DNA of 64,000 nt, taken from contig NC_015177.1 of NCBI RefSeq assembly GCF_000190735.1, positions 2,480,001 through 2,544,000 on the forward strand, read 5' to 3'. The notes below the pieces were generated by a model. It was not told the DNA's origin and searched no databases. It worked only from the letters and a program-made list of their open reading frames with translations. Shown one piece after another: positions 46,594 to 55,800 of this stretch (the first letter of the stretch is position 1; each line of letters opens with the position of its first letter). Origin of the DNA: Pseudopedobacter saltans DSM 12145 (GTDB lineage: Bacteria; Bacteroidota; Bacteroidia; Sphingobacteriales; Sphingobacteriaceae). A program made the translations under genes and the position numbers.

Positions 46594-49290
46594 TTAAAAT
46601 AAATCCAGCTGCCCGTTATCCTCCAGGTCTTCTGGATTAGTTATTTCAAAGTCTACTTTTTTTGTTTGTTTAAAGTCGGACACAAACTTAGGCTTAGGGG
46701 TTTCCAAAGGAGTTTCAGTCTCTTCTTCAGCCGATTCGTCCTCGCTTTCATCAAACCCTCCCTCTACGTCAATGTTTTCCTCGTCTAGCTCTTCTTTTTC
46801 TTCCGTTTCTTCCTCTGTTAACAAGGTTACTTTTTGCACATCGTTAGGACTCAACCTGTTTCCCTGAGCCTTTATTCCTTTAACATCTATCATTTCTGAA
46901 AGATCAACTTCCACTTCGTCATGAAGCTGGGTTTTACCTTTTAGAGACTCTATTTTAACGATCGGATTTTTAGCCTTTGTCAGGATCAATAATTTAGAGC
47001 CCGGGTCCTCGTTGATAAAGCCAAAACGTTTACCTATTGCAATATCCTCGAATTTAAAACGCTTGATGTAGTAATTTTTAGACTTGCCATCGAGATGGAT
47101 TGCAGCGTAAATTCGCTCTGGATCATACTTTTCGATTCTTATCATCTTATCATCAAAATGATTCGTTAAATCGAAACTGCTCAATTCATAACTACCATCT
47201 TCAAAAACGCAAAGTATTTTATCTTCCGCCTGAAATTCTCCTAAGAATTTACCGTGACCATTTTCATTCAAACGTTTTACGATATCGTCATACCAAATCT
47301 TTCTTCCGGCAAGTGTCGACACTCCTTTTGATTTCAGGGTGATTTTCTTAATAGCGAATTTGGTTGCAATATTTCCCTGCGAGCCTCTTCCTTTGATTGC
47401 TATTTCTGCAAAATCAATATCAAAGCTTAGCTTCCTAAGTTTAGACATCGGTTTTAATGCGATATTAACAACCTCAGCCTCCCCATTAGGATTTGCCGTA
47501 AAATACAATACTTTCGATCCCTTGGTGCCTTTAGTTAAGTCGTATTCCTTATCCCTGGTAACCCCACCTACAGCAAAACGTTTGATATAAGCCGTCCCGG
47601 ATTTACCATCGCGATAAATCATGTTATAAGTTGTTCTGTCATCATTCTTCTTAAAGATTCCGACATGTAAAATCCCTTTCCCAACGAAAGTTTTATCCTG
47701 TACCTTGGTTACTATAAAACTTCCGTCTTCACGGAAAACAATGATATCGTCGATATCAGAACAGTCGAATAGATATTCGTCTTTTTTTAAGCCGGTTCCA
47801 ACAAATCCATCCTCACGGTTTACATAGAATTTAACGTTCGCCAGGGCAACATGCGCTGCTTCTACTCTATCAAAAGCCCTGATTTCTGTTTTACGTTCCC
47901 TTCCCTTACCAAATTTATCTTTCAGTCTCAGAAAGTAATCTATAGCGAAGTCTGTAAGGTGTCTTAAGTTTTTCTTAACCAGAGTAATATCTTTTTCTAA
48001 AGCAGCCATCTGTTCATCTGCCTTCTTCACGTCAAACCGTGTAATACTACTCATTGGTTTATCAATCAACTTCTTAAAATCTTCTGCCTCTATCTCGCGA
48101 TATAGAGAAGATTTAAAAGGATCGAACAAACGGTGTAATACTTTAACTACTTCTTCAAAGTTTGATGAATTTTCATATTCAGGATTTTTATACATTCCTT
48201 CCTGAATAAATATCTTTAATAAAGAACTGAAAAAAATCTTCTCCTGCAGGTCATGAAGTTTAATTTCAAGCTCTCTCTTCAGTAATGCTTTTGTATAATT
48301 TGTGCTTTCTATGAGTATATCATTAACACTCATAAAATGCGGCTTGTCTTTCTTTATTACACAGGTGTTTGGTGATATGGAAGTTTCACAAGCGGTAAAT
48401 GCGTAAAGTGCATCTATTGTCAGGTCCGGAGAGATACCAGGAGCCAGATGGATAACTATTTCTACGTTTTTAGCAGTATTATCCTCTATTTTCTTGATTT
48501 TTATCTTTCCCTTATCATTGGCTGCAATGATACTGTCAATTAAGCCAGTAGTGGTAGTGGAGTAAGGAATCTCACTAATAACCAAAGTCTTTTTATCCAG
48601 TTCTGATATTTTAGCCCTAACTCTGATTTTACCGCCTCTTTGACCTTCATTATATTGAGAAAAATCAGCCAGACCTCCGGTGGGAAAATCAGGAAGTATA
48701 TTTGGTCTGTTTCCTCTAAGCACTTCTATTGATGCATCGATGAGTTCAATAAAGTTATGAGGCATTACCTTTGTCGCTAAACCTACCGCAATACCTTCCG
48801 CTCCCTGAGCCAGTAACAAGGGAAATTTTACTGGCAATGTAACGGGTTCCCTGTTTCTACCATCATAAGACAACTGCCAGTCTGTAGTGTCCGGATTAAA
48901 AACTACTTCTAAGGCGAACTTGGATAAACGTCCCTCGATATACCTCGCAGCAGCAGCGGAGTCTCCGGTAATAGGATCTCCCCAGTTTCCCTGCGTATCT
49001 ATCAGAAGATCTTTCTGGCCAATCTGTACCATCGCATCTCCGATAGACGCATCTCCATGCGGATGGTATTTCATGGTATTACCAATAACGTTCGCCACCT
49101 TATTAAAACGACCGTCATCCATTTCCTTCAGCGAGTGAAGGATACGACGCTGTACTGGTTTTAGTCCGTCATTGATATGAGGTACTGCCCTATCTAAAAT
49201 TACGTATGAAGCATAATCTAAAAACCAATTTTCGTACAATCCGGAAATAGGTATTACATTATGTAATATTTCGTCTTCGTTTTCTTCCAT
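46594..49290 (-). CDS. parC: DNA topoisomerase IV / gyrase subunit A
   Basis: An 898-residue type IIA cleavage subunit. GLKPVQRRILHSLKEM, MKYHPHGDASIGDAMVQIGQ and the tyrosine of SAAAARYIEGRLSKFA mark the active site; the C-terminal half has beta-pinwheel blades (VSTLAGRKIWYDD, ISEIPYSTTTTG earlier) and ends in a long Asp/Glu-rich tail. It pairs with parE upstream, so topoisomerase IV is more likely than gyrase. The ATG at 49290 is used; the frame also opens with a TTG one codon earlier. Confidence 0.92.
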   Translation of the reverse strand: MEENEDEILHNVIPISGLYENWFLDYASYVILDRAVPHINDGLKPVQRRILHSLKEMDDGRFNKVANVIGNTMKYHPHGDASIGDAMVQIGQKDLLIDTQGNWGDPITGDSAAAARYIEGRLSKFALEVVFNPDTTDWQLSYDGRNREPVTLPVKFPLLLAQGAEGIAVGLATKVMPHNFIELIDASIEVLRGNRPNILPDFPTGGLADFSQYNEGQRGGKIRVRAKISELDKKTLVISEIPYSTTTTGLIDSIIAANDKGKIKIKKIEDNTAKNVEIVIHLAPGISPDLTIDALYAFTACETSISPNTCVIKKDKPHFMSVNDILIESTNYTKALLKRELEIKLHDLQEKIFFSSLLKIFIQEGMYKNPEYENSSNFEEVVKVLHRLFDPFKSSLYREIEAEDFKKLIDKPMSSITRFDVKKADEQMAALEKDITLVKKNLRHLTDFAIDYFLRLKDKFGKGRERKTEIRAFDRVEAAHVALANVKFYVNREDGFVGTGLKKDEYLFDCSDIDDIIVFREDGSFIVTKVQDKTFVGKGILHVGIFKKNDDRTTYNMIYRDGKSGTAYIKRFAVGGVTRDKEYDLTKGTKGSKVLYFTANPNGEAEVVNIALKPMSKLRKLSFDIDFAEIAIKGRGSQGNIATKFAIKKITLKSKGVSTLAGRKIWYDDIVKRLNENGHGKFLGEFQAEDKILCVFEDGSYELSSFDLTNHFDDKMIRIEKYDPERIYAAIHLDGKSKNYYIKRFKFEDIAIGKRFGFINEDPGSKLLILTKAKNPIVKIESLKGKTQLHDEVEVDLSEMIDVKGIKAQGNRLSPNDVQKVTLLTEEETEEKEELDEENIDVEGGFDESEDESAEEETETPLETPKPKFVSDFKQTKKVDFEITNPEDLEDNGQLDLF

Positions 49291-49293
49291 CAA

Positions 49294-49330
49294 CTTTTAA
49301 TGTTTAATGTTTGATGTTGAATTTTTAATG
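49294..49330. repeat. Heptad-period repeat, downstream arm at the four-helix-bundle gene
   Basis: ATG recurs at 49300, 49307, 49314 and 49328 (the 49321 unit reads ATT): a strict 7-nt period. A 20-base part is complementary at 18 of 20 positions to the arm on the other side of the gene (49693-49723). Confidence 0.75.
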
Positions 49331-49332
49331 TC

Positions 49333-49695
49333 TTAATTATTTTGATTTAAACTTGCTTGAGCAGTTTTTACTATAGATGTCAAAATTCTAATTAGCTCTG
49401 TTGCTTTTTGAAGCTCTATAGAACAGTCTATATCTACGATTTTACTTTTCTCTATTAATAAAAGCCAATATTCACTTTCTCTTGCTTCTTTTGAGGCTAT
49501 TGACATTTTTGCTATAAAATCTTTTTTTGTTTGTGCTGCAGAAGCCTCTCTAACATTTGCACCAATACTTGTTGAACTTCTTAACAATTGCTTGGAGAGT
49601 ACAAATTCTTTATGAACAATCATTGTCTTATAAAACGCTATTATTAACAATGAAAATTCAAAGGATTTATCTAAAATTAGATTATCAGGCTTCAT
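49333..49695 (-). CDS. Four-helix-bundle protein, S23/IVP family
   Basis: A 120-residue all-helical protein of the 23S-rRNA-intervening-sequence (S23/IVP) family: KSFEFSLLIIAFYKTM, KEFVLSKQLLRSSTSIGANVREASAAQTKKDFIAKMSIASKEARESEYWLLLI is the family signature (quoted in part). Related bundles include the Avd accessory proteins of retroelements, but no reverse transcriptase is near. Function of stand-alone copies is unknown. It sits between parE and parC on the same strand, and its start codon lies inside the inverted heptad repeat that flanks it, which suggests it came in as a module. Confidence 0.9.
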   Translation of the reverse strand: MKPDNLILDKSFEFSLLIIAFYKTMIVHKEFVLSKQLLRSSTSIGANVREASAAQTKKDFIAKMSIASKEARESEYWLLLIEKSKIVDIDCSIELQKATELIRILTSIVKTAQASLNQNN

Positions 49696-49723
49696 TAAGC
49701 ATTAAACATTTAACATTAAGCAA
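49693..49723. repeat. Heptad-period repeat, upstream arm at the four-helix-bundle gene
   Basis: CAT recurs at 49693, 49700, 49707 and 49714, then CAA at 49721: a strict 7-nt period in inverted orientation to 49294-49330. The array contains the start codon of the four-helix-bundle gene and the stop codon of parE (49716-49718). Confidence 0.78.
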
Positions 49724-51623
49724 CCACTAACGTCTCTGCTTCAGCGTCAGCCTCTGCTTTCGCTATAATGTCTGCTTCGTCCTTTTCTATTCTCAAGTTC
49801 TGAACAATATGCTTTTGTCTTTCCGGGGTGTTTTTTCCCATATAATATTCCAGTAAGTTCTTAATCTTTACATCAGAAGAAAGAATTACCGGATCCAAGC
49901 GCATATCTTCACCTATAAAGCCTTCAAATTCATTCGGAGAAATCTCTCCTAACCCTTTAAATCGGGTTATTTCTGGTTTATTACCTAATTTATTGATAGC
50001 CAGAACGCGCTCTTCATCACTGTAACAATAAATCGTTTCTTTCTTATTTCTTACCCTGAATAAAGGCGTTTGTAAGATATAAACATGCCCTGTTTTTACT
50101 AAATCGGGGAAGAACTGCAAAAAGAAAGTCAGCAGTAGCAGACGAATATGCATACCGTCAACGTCGGCATCTGTTGCAATCACAATATTATTATAGCGCA
50201 AACCGTCTAAGCCGTCTTCGATGTTCAAAGCATGTTGAAGCAGGTTAAACTCCTCATTCTCATAAACCACTTTTTTTGTCAAACCGAAAGAGTTCAGCGG
50301 TTTACCTTTCAAACTAAAAACGCCTTGTGTATTTACATCTCTTGCTTTGGTAATAGATCCAGATGCAGAATCACCCTCTGTAATAAAAAGCGTAGTCTTT
50401 TTTCTATTTTCCTCGGGTTGCTTTTCATCGTCTAAATGCCATTTACAATCTCTCAGCTTCCGATTATGTAAGCTGGCCTTCTTAGCTCTTTCATTGGCAA
50501 GCTTCTTAATTCCGGCAATATCCTTACGTTCTCTCTCCGACTGTAAAATACGTTTTAAAAGGCCATCTGCCACATCAGGATGTTTATGCAGATAATCATC
50601 CAGCTCTTTTTTTACGAAATCGTTAATAAAAGTCCTTACTGTTGGACCGTCCGGACCAACATTCAAAGATCCAAGTTTAGTTTTGGTTTGAGATTCAAAC
50701 ACCGGTTCCTGAACCCGGATAGAAATAGCGGCTACAATGGACGCCCTGATATCCGATGCGTCAAATTCTTTTTTATAGAATTCTCTGATAGTTTTTACAA
50801 CAGCTTCTCTAAATGCTTGTTGATGCGTACCACCCTGTGTTGTATGCTGGCCGTTGACAAAGGAATAATACTCTTCTCCGTATTGTTGTCCATGAGTCAT
50901 TGCTATTTCAATATCCTCACCTTTTAAATGAATGATAGGATATCGGTTTGTTTCCGCGTCTGTATTTCTTATCAAAAGATCATGCAGACCTTTTTCAGAA
51001 AAGTATTTCTGGTTATTGAAATTAATAGTAAGCCCGGCATTAAGGAAAACATAATTCCAAATCATGTTCTCTACAAACTCCGGTATAAATCTAAAGTTTC
51101 TAAAAATGGTATCGTCGGGAACAAAATGGATTGAAGTTCCATTTCTTTGTGTTGTCTCTATTTCAGGATTATCGCCAATTAACTCCCCTTTGGTAAATTC
51201 GGCCTTTTTTGATTTTCCATCACGATAAGACTGTACGGTAAATGTTGACGATAGTGCATTCACAGCTTTAGTACCAACACCATTCAATCCTACCGACTTT
51301 TGGAAAGCTTTGGAATCATATTTACCTCCGGTATTAATCTTGCTAACACAATCAATCACTTTACCTAAAGGGATTCCACGACCATAATCTCTGACATAAA
51401 TTTTGTGGTCATAAACAGAAATGTCGATTGTTTTTCCAGCTCCCATAACGAACTCGTCGATAGAGTTGTCGACAATCTCTTTTAAAAGAACGTATATACC
51501 ATCGTCATAAGCCGAGCCATCTCCTAGTTTTCCAATATACATACCGGGTCTTAACCGTATATGTTCTTTCCAATCCAGGGAACGGATACTATCTTCACTG
51601 TAATTTACACTAAGTTCTGCCAT
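49716..51623 (-). CDS. parE: DNA topoisomerase IV subunit B
   Basis: A 635-residue ATPase subunit. GHKL motifs: [19 protein letters not shown] and [13 protein letters not shown]; transducer lysine region QTKTKLG; Toprim motifs TEGDSASGS and [14 protein letters not shown] for Mg2+. Length fits ParE rather than the longer GyrB. Its stop codon falls inside the heptad repeat that precedes the four-helix-bundle gene. Confidence 0.93.
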   Translation of the reverse strand: MAELSVNYSEDSIRSLDWKEHIRLRPGMYIGKLGDGSAYDDGIYVLLKEIVDNSIDEFVMGAGKTIDISVYDHKIYVRDYGRGIPLGKVIDCVSKINTGGKYDSKAFQKSVGLNGVGTKAVNALSSTFTVQSYRDGKSKKAEFTKGELIGDNPEIETTQRNGTSIHFVPDDTIFRNFRFIPEFVENMIWNYVFLNAGLTINFNNQKYFSEKGLHDLLIRNTDAETNRYPIIHLKGEDIEIAMTHGQQYGEEYYSFVNGQHTTQGGTHQQAFREAVVKTIREFYKKEFDASDIRASIVAAISIRVQEPVFESQTKTKLGSLNVGPDGPTVRTFINDFVKKELDDYLHKHPDVADGLLKRILQSERERKDIAGIKKLANERAKKASLHNRKLRDCKWHLDDEKQPEENRKKTTLFITEGDSASGSITKARDVNTQGVFSLKGKPLNSFGLTKKVVYENEEFNLLQHALNIEDGLDGLRYNNIVIATDADVDGMHIRLLLLTFFLQFFPDLVKTGHVYILQTPLFRVRNKKETIYCYSDEERVLAINKLGNKPEITRFKGLGEISPNEFEGFIGEDMRLDPVILSSDVKIKNLLEYYMGKNTPERQKHIVQNLRIEKDEADIIAKAEADAEAETLVVA

Positions 51624-51634
51624 GCGTTTAAATA

Positions 51635-51673
51635 AAGTAAAAAGGTGAGCATGAAAAGTAAAAAGCTAATCGC
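51635..51673. repeat. Heptad-period repeat upstream of parE
   Basis: AAG recurs at 51635, 51642, 51656 and 51663 with the unit at 51649 diverged: steps of 7 or 14 nt. Located directly upstream of the parE start. Confidence 0.6.
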
Positions 51674-51829
51674 AAATTCTATTTAAGAATTTTGTTTATG
51701 CAATACAATATTCAAAACTTTTTAGCAAATCACAAAAAACACCAGATACAAAGCTAAAATTTTAAGCAAAGTACGCAAAGGAGTTTTTTGAACATTTAGA
51801 CATTTTTTACATCAAAAAGGTATTTATAT

Positions 51830-52495
51830 TTAAAAATGACTTATACTTTTAAAAGTTTTATAAATATGTTCTTGCAATTCAGTTGTATTCTTGCCCAATA
51901 AAAAAGCTGCTTCTTTGTATACCGATTGAATGGAGAGATCAGCCACATCTGTTTCTAAAAAAACTTTGTTTAACGGAATTTGCAAAAATGTACGCTTTAC
52001 TTTATCATGATTGATTAAATCTATGCCAAAAGAAAAAAACACATTATCTAATTGCAATAATTGTCTGGTTTGCTCCTCATTCCCTCTATATTGATGTAAA
52101 ATAAAGGTTACAGATGATTTTTTCAGATAGCGTATTAAATCAGAATACGTTCTTACCGCATGAATAATAACTGGTAAGTTATGAGTTTCTGCCAATTCAA
52201 TCTGTATTTCAAAAGCTTTTCGCTGAAGGTCAAAATCAACAGTACAAGCCCGATCTAAACCAATTTCACCCATAGCCAGCACATTAGGCAAGGTTAAAAG
52301 AGTAGTAACATGTTCGATCTTCTGCTCAAACGTTGAATCAACATACCAGGGATGCAATCCGACAGAAACGAAATAATTCAGTCCTTTAACCCGATCTGTA
52401 GATAGTTTGTGAAAAGCATTTCTCAATACCCACTCATCAGCAGATTGGGGCTTTCTATGTGAATGGATATTGATAAATTTCTTTTCTAACGGCAT
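51830..52495 (-). CDS. TatD-family metal-dependent hydrolase
   Basis: A 221-residue TIM-barrel hydrolase: FINIHSHRK (HxH metal ligands), SVGLHPWY, MGEIGLDRA, IIHAVRTYSDLIRYLKK, FILHQYRGN and ETDVADLSIQ. Relatives act as 3'-5' DNA exonucleases or D-Tyr-tRNA-linked quality-control enzymes. It is shorter than the usual 250-265 residues, with a compressed N-terminus and C-terminus, as in many Bacteroidota copies. The ATG at 52495 is chosen over a GTG at 52501. Confidence 0.85.
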   Translation of the reverse strand: MPLEKKFINIHSHRKPQSADEWVLRNAFHKLSTDRVKGLNYFVSVGLHPWYVDSTFEQKIEHVTTLLTLPNVLAMGEIGLDRACTVDFDLQRKAFEIQIELAETHNLPVIIHAVRTYSDLIRYLKKSSVTFILHQYRGNEEQTRQLLQLDNVFFSFGIDLINHDKVKRTFLQIPLNKVFLETDVADLSIQSVYKEAAFLLGKNTTELQEHIYKTFKSISHF

Positions 52496-52638
52496 CTTCA
52501 CGATTCAATTTTATTGAGTTATTAGTAAGTAGATACAAATCTCAGACAGCTATTTCTACTGTTAATTCATTATAGGCATTTATTCCCTAATCCCCGGTCA
52601 TTAACGCTCTCTCAGGAAAGAATACTTTTGACACTGCA

Positions 52639-52669
52639 ACTTATTACCATCGACTATGGACGATAAGAC
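52639..52669. repeat. Heptad-period repeat downstream of DUF4403 gene
   Basis: AC recurs at 52639, 52646, 52653 and 52660 (7-nt steps), then at 52668 after 8. Bases 52648-52661 are the exact reverse complement of 28710-28723. Confidence 0.6.
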
Positions 52670-52683
52670 TAACAGCAAAAAGA

Positions 52684-54078
52684 TCAATCCATTCCCTCAA
52701 TCTTAATATTTACTTTCCCGTTTGCAGTTACCATAGCAACAATTGCATTCGGTGTGAGTATAATCTTATCTGGACTTAATGTCCCTAAAGTACCGTTGAC
52801 TATAATTCCTTTTGCTGGCTGATAATTGTTGAGATACCCTTTCATTGCCTTCTCCCCATCAGAAAGCTGGTTAGCAATAGAAAATCTGCAATTTTCAGCT
52901 ATTTTCTTTACAATCATACCATGCGCTAACCAGTCTGCTGTTCTTAAAAGCTTGCTTTTTGAGTCAAGTATAAAATCAACCTGATCTAAAATCACTTCCT
53001 TTTTAACCGCATCATAAACGGGTACACCAACAAGATAAAATGTTCCGTTTACAGAACCAATCATGTCGGCTGCAACAATCATTTTACCTTCCTTTCCCCA
53101 TAAATCTATTTTGGTTATGCTTACATATTTTTTACCTGATTCAAATTTTTGCCCAGACAAATTCTTTTGAATTTCCCCTGCAGCATAACGATAAGTGACA
53201 TAAGCAGCTACGTTAGCTTTAAACTGATCCTGAATTTTGTCTACCGATTTCAACGGAATGTTTTTAACTGATACCTTTTCCGGCTTCTGCCCTACTACCG
53301 TTTCAAAATAGGTTTTGGCCCCTAGCCCAACCTTAACTTTCTTATTCGCAACTACGGCCCTTGTACTATATAATTCCTGCGCTTGCACAGAAAACCAGGT
53401 ATTGTATTCCTGATTGACCTGAAATGGCTCGGCCAACTTATCTAATGCTTCTAAAACATAAGGTTTAATATCTAAAGTCTCAGCAATAGCATCATCTACT
53501 TTCTTTGCCACGATAGATTTAAATACCGTTATCGCGGGATTAATTAAATAAGTAACAGGCATGTTTTTTCCTGCGATCTGTACAGATGGGCTTTCCTTCC
53601 ATTTTATATCTGAAATTACAGTCCTCGTATTCAATTTCCAGTCCTTAAAACCCACAGCAGATATCAGACTAATTGTCCCGTTCATATAGAAATCACGAGT
53701 ATCATACATAGACAATCCTAACTTTTCAAACCCATACCTTACTTTTCCATTTACCCGTAAAGGAAGATCAATATACAAATTCCCTCCCTGTTCTCTTATC
53801 GTTATCGGAGCCTCTTTAGTTACTTTAACTGCAATATTATCATCGTTAATATTCTTATCCTCATAAAGAATACCATTTAAGTATTTATTGGTTTGACTTT
53901 GAATTTCCGCAACTCCAATCTCAAGCGGAATATTGATATAAGAAAGTTGTTTATCGTAAATAACTTTATCTGAAGAATAATCAGCAAGTGGTTTTATTGC
54001 CTCTATTTTTTTACTTGTACTACAGGCATTTAGAAGAATCCCTGAAATAACAAGCAGGGATGAGATACGCTTATGCAT
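52684..54078 (-). CDS. DUF4403 family lipoprotein
   Basis: A 464-residue lipoprotein (LLNAC near residue 19). The body is a long run of beta strands and helices with INIPLEIGVAEIQSQTNKYLNGILYED at the start and duplicated segments, typical of DUF4403, which I associate with lipid-binding tubular (TULIP-like) folds only tentatively. Function is unknown; an envelope role is likely. Confidence 0.82.
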   Translation of the reverse strand: MHKRISSLLVISGILLNACSTSKKIEAIKPLADYSSDKVIYDKQLSYINIPLEIGVAEIQSQTNKYLNGILYEDKNINDDNIAVKVTKEAPITIREQGGNLYIDLPLRVNGKVRYGFEKLGLSMYDTRDFYMNGTISLISAVGFKDWKLNTRTVISDIKWKESPSVQIAGKNMPVTYLINPAITVFKSIVAKKVDDAIAETLDIKPYVLEALDKLAEPFQVNQEYNTWFSVQAQELYSTRAVVANKKVKVGLGAKTYFETVVGQKPEKVSVKNIPLKSVDKIQDQFKANVAAYVTYRYAAGEIQKNLSGQKFESGKKYVSITKIDLWGKEGKMIVAADMIGSVNGTFYLVGVPVYDAVKKEVILDQVDFILDSKSKLLRTADWLAHGMIVKKIAENCRFSIANQLSDGEKAMKGYLNNYQPAKGIIVNGTLGTLSPDKIILTPNAIVAMVTANGKVNIKIEGMD

Positions 54079-54143
54079 AAGGTCTTTTATTTCCTGCGAA
54101 TATAAATCATGTTTCAGGAAATTTAAAACCTTATGGAAATTGG

Positions 54144-54476
54144 TTAATGGTAGTGATCTATTTCCAGCGCTCTTATCATATCAGAAGAAGCTCTTTCTGC
54201 ATAAGCGCCATATGCATTTACCAGTACTCCTTTAAATGTTCCGTCGAGCGATTCAATCGCATATATAATGGAATTATCTTCAGGATCGGACATTCCTTCG
54301 AATCTATAGGTTTCAACCACTTTGAAATGCTCGGGATAAAGCATCAACTGCTTTTCCTCTTCTTCTAAATAATGTTCTCTAAGTTTCAGATTTCCAGAAT
54401 ACCCTCTGGCCGCTAAGTCATTTAACGCTTCGACCATCGTGTCGAATCCCTTTCTATGATGTTTTAGATTATCCAT
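54144..54476 (-). CDS. Conserved small cytoplasmic protein
   Basis: A 110-residue acidic protein without signal or membrane segment; conserved core YPEHFKVVETYRFEGMSDPEDNSIIYAIESLDGTFKGVLVNAYGAY. It belongs to a Bacteroidota family that, from memory, is sometimes named phosphoribosylpyrophosphate synthetase; it is far too short and lacks PRPP-loop motifs, so the name is not supported. Function unknown. Confidence 0.78.
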   Translation of the reverse strand: MDNLKHHRKGFDTMVEALNDLAARGYSGNLKLREHYLEEEEKQLMLYPEHFKVVETYRFEGMSDPEDNSIIYAIESLDGTFKGVLVNAYGAYAERASSDMIRALEIDHYH

Positions 54477-54512
54477 AGCAGTGTTCTTTTACTTAAAACT
54501 TCGTCTCACATT

Positions 54513-54680
54513 TCAATGACGGTTTTCTATCGGTTCATCTATAATTAAGAAGTTTATCGCTAAAGTAAACACTCCTAAAACCAACAATATATGCACCAAT
54601 ACTTTGTCATTAAAAATAAACATCCCCAACACCCAGCCACATATAAAAATTATGGCTATCACATTCAACAAAATTCTCAT
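54513..54680 (-). CDS. Small two-helix membrane protein, Lmo0937-like
   Basis: A 55-residue ORF found by hand: starts MRILLNVIAIIFICGW, continues GMFIFNDKVLVHILLVLG and ends IDEPIENRH. Two hydrophobic helices with a central HILLV match small Lmo0937-type membrane proteins common in Bacteroidota. It is 36 nt upstream of the 110-aa gene on the same strand. Confidence 0.65.
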   Translation of the reverse strand: MRILLNVIAIIFICGWVLGMFIFNDKVLVHILLVLGVFTLAINFLIIDEPIENRH

Positions 54681-54824
54681 TTTTATAACATTATATTAAC
54701 AACGAAACACAAAGCTGATGCCAAAAAGGTTTATCCGGAATAAGGCCTATTCTCCTACAAGTGGCTTATTTTCAAAAGAACCGATTAGACCGAAAAGAAT
54801 AAGAAACCAAATATCATTAAAAGA

Positions 54825-54855
54825 AAAAAGCAAGAGTCAAAAACCCTTGCTTTTT
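54825..54855 (-). terminator. Terminator after the kduD-like gene
   Basis: A 10-bp stem (54825-54834 with 54846-54855) with an 11-nt loop; the minus strand continues in T-rich sequence. Confidence 0.8.
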
Positions 54856-54885
54856 AAAAAATATCATTTTTAGAAATGATTTTTT

Positions 54886-55656
54886 TTATCTTCCCATCCA
54901 GCCGCCATCTACTGTAAGTACAGTTCCGTGAACATAATCTCCGGCTTTTGACGCTAAGAAAACTACAGGACCTTTAAAGTCTTCCGGCTCTCCCCATCTT
55001 CCCGCAGGAATTCTTGAAAGGATAGAAGCACTCCTATCTGCGTCTTCTCTCAATGCCTCTGTATTGTCTGTACTTATATATCCGGGAGCAATTGCATTTA
55101 CATTTACACCTTTAGAAGCCCATTCATTAGCAAAAGCCTTTGTCAACGAGCCTACAGCACCTTTGCTTGCCGCATATCCCGGAACATTGATACCGCCCTG
55201 GAATGTCAATAGAGAGGCTGTAAAAATAACTTTACCATAACCTCGCTCAACCATATCTTTACCAAATTCTCTGGTAATTATAAATTGAGCATTAAGGTTT
55301 ACATCTATCACTTCGTCCCAATATTCATCCGGATGCTCAGCTGCAGGTTTTCTTAGTATAGTTCCTGCGTTGTTAATTAAAATATCTACCTGATGACCAT
55401 CTGCCTTTACCTGATTTATAAAAGCATAAACATCATCACGCTTAGAAAAATCACATTTATAAGCTTTAAAAGAACGACCTAATGCTGCCACTTCTTTTTC
55501 TACCTGACTTCCTGATAACTCTAAAGATGCAGAAACACCAATGATATCGGCGCCCGCTTCTGCCAAAGCTACAGCCATTGCTTTACCAATACCTCTTTTG
55601 CATCCGGTTACCAATGCTTTTTTTCCTGTTAAATCAAATAAATTCAATACACTCAT
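54886..55656 (-). CDS. kduD: SDR oxidoreductase, 2-dehydro-3-deoxy-D-gluconate 5-dehydrogenase (KduD-like)
   Basis: A 256-residue classical SDR: TGCKRGIGKAMAVALAEAGAD (NAD-binding), NNAG at about 94, catalytic Tyr-Lys in YAASKGA and NAIAPGYISTDNTEALR. MSVLNLFDLTGKKALVTG at the start and PAGRWGEPEDFKGPVVFLAS fit KduD, which acts on the unsaturated-uronate product 2,5-diketo-3-deoxygluconate. With the transporter and oxidoreductase genes next to it, it points to uronate-containing polysaccharide use. Confidence 0.85.
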   Translation of the reverse strand: MSVLNLFDLTGKKALVTGCKRGIGKAMAVALAEAGADIIGVSASLELSGSQVEKEVAALGRSFKAYKCDFSKRDDVYAFINQVKADGHQVDILINNAGTILRKPAAEHPDEYWDEVIDVNLNAQFIITREFGKDMVERGYGKVIFTASLLTFQGGINVPGYAASKGAVGSLTKAFANEWASKGVNVNAIAPGYISTDNTEALREDADRSASILSRIPAGRWGEPEDFKGPVVFLASKAGDYVHGTVLTVDGGWMGR

Positions 55657-55800
55657 TTTTTCTAAAATTTATTGACCAAACTTATTGTTTATTATTGATA
55701 ATTGCCAATATATTTTTCTAACTATCATTGCCAGAGACATAGGTAACACGTTTGCACACATACAATAAATTTATTGAGCCACATACGTTTTCCCCCATGC

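Noticed and set aside
49294-49723. Reading the heptad tracts as a CRISPR array
   Set aside because: Units are 7 nt without unique spacers, and no cas genes are present.
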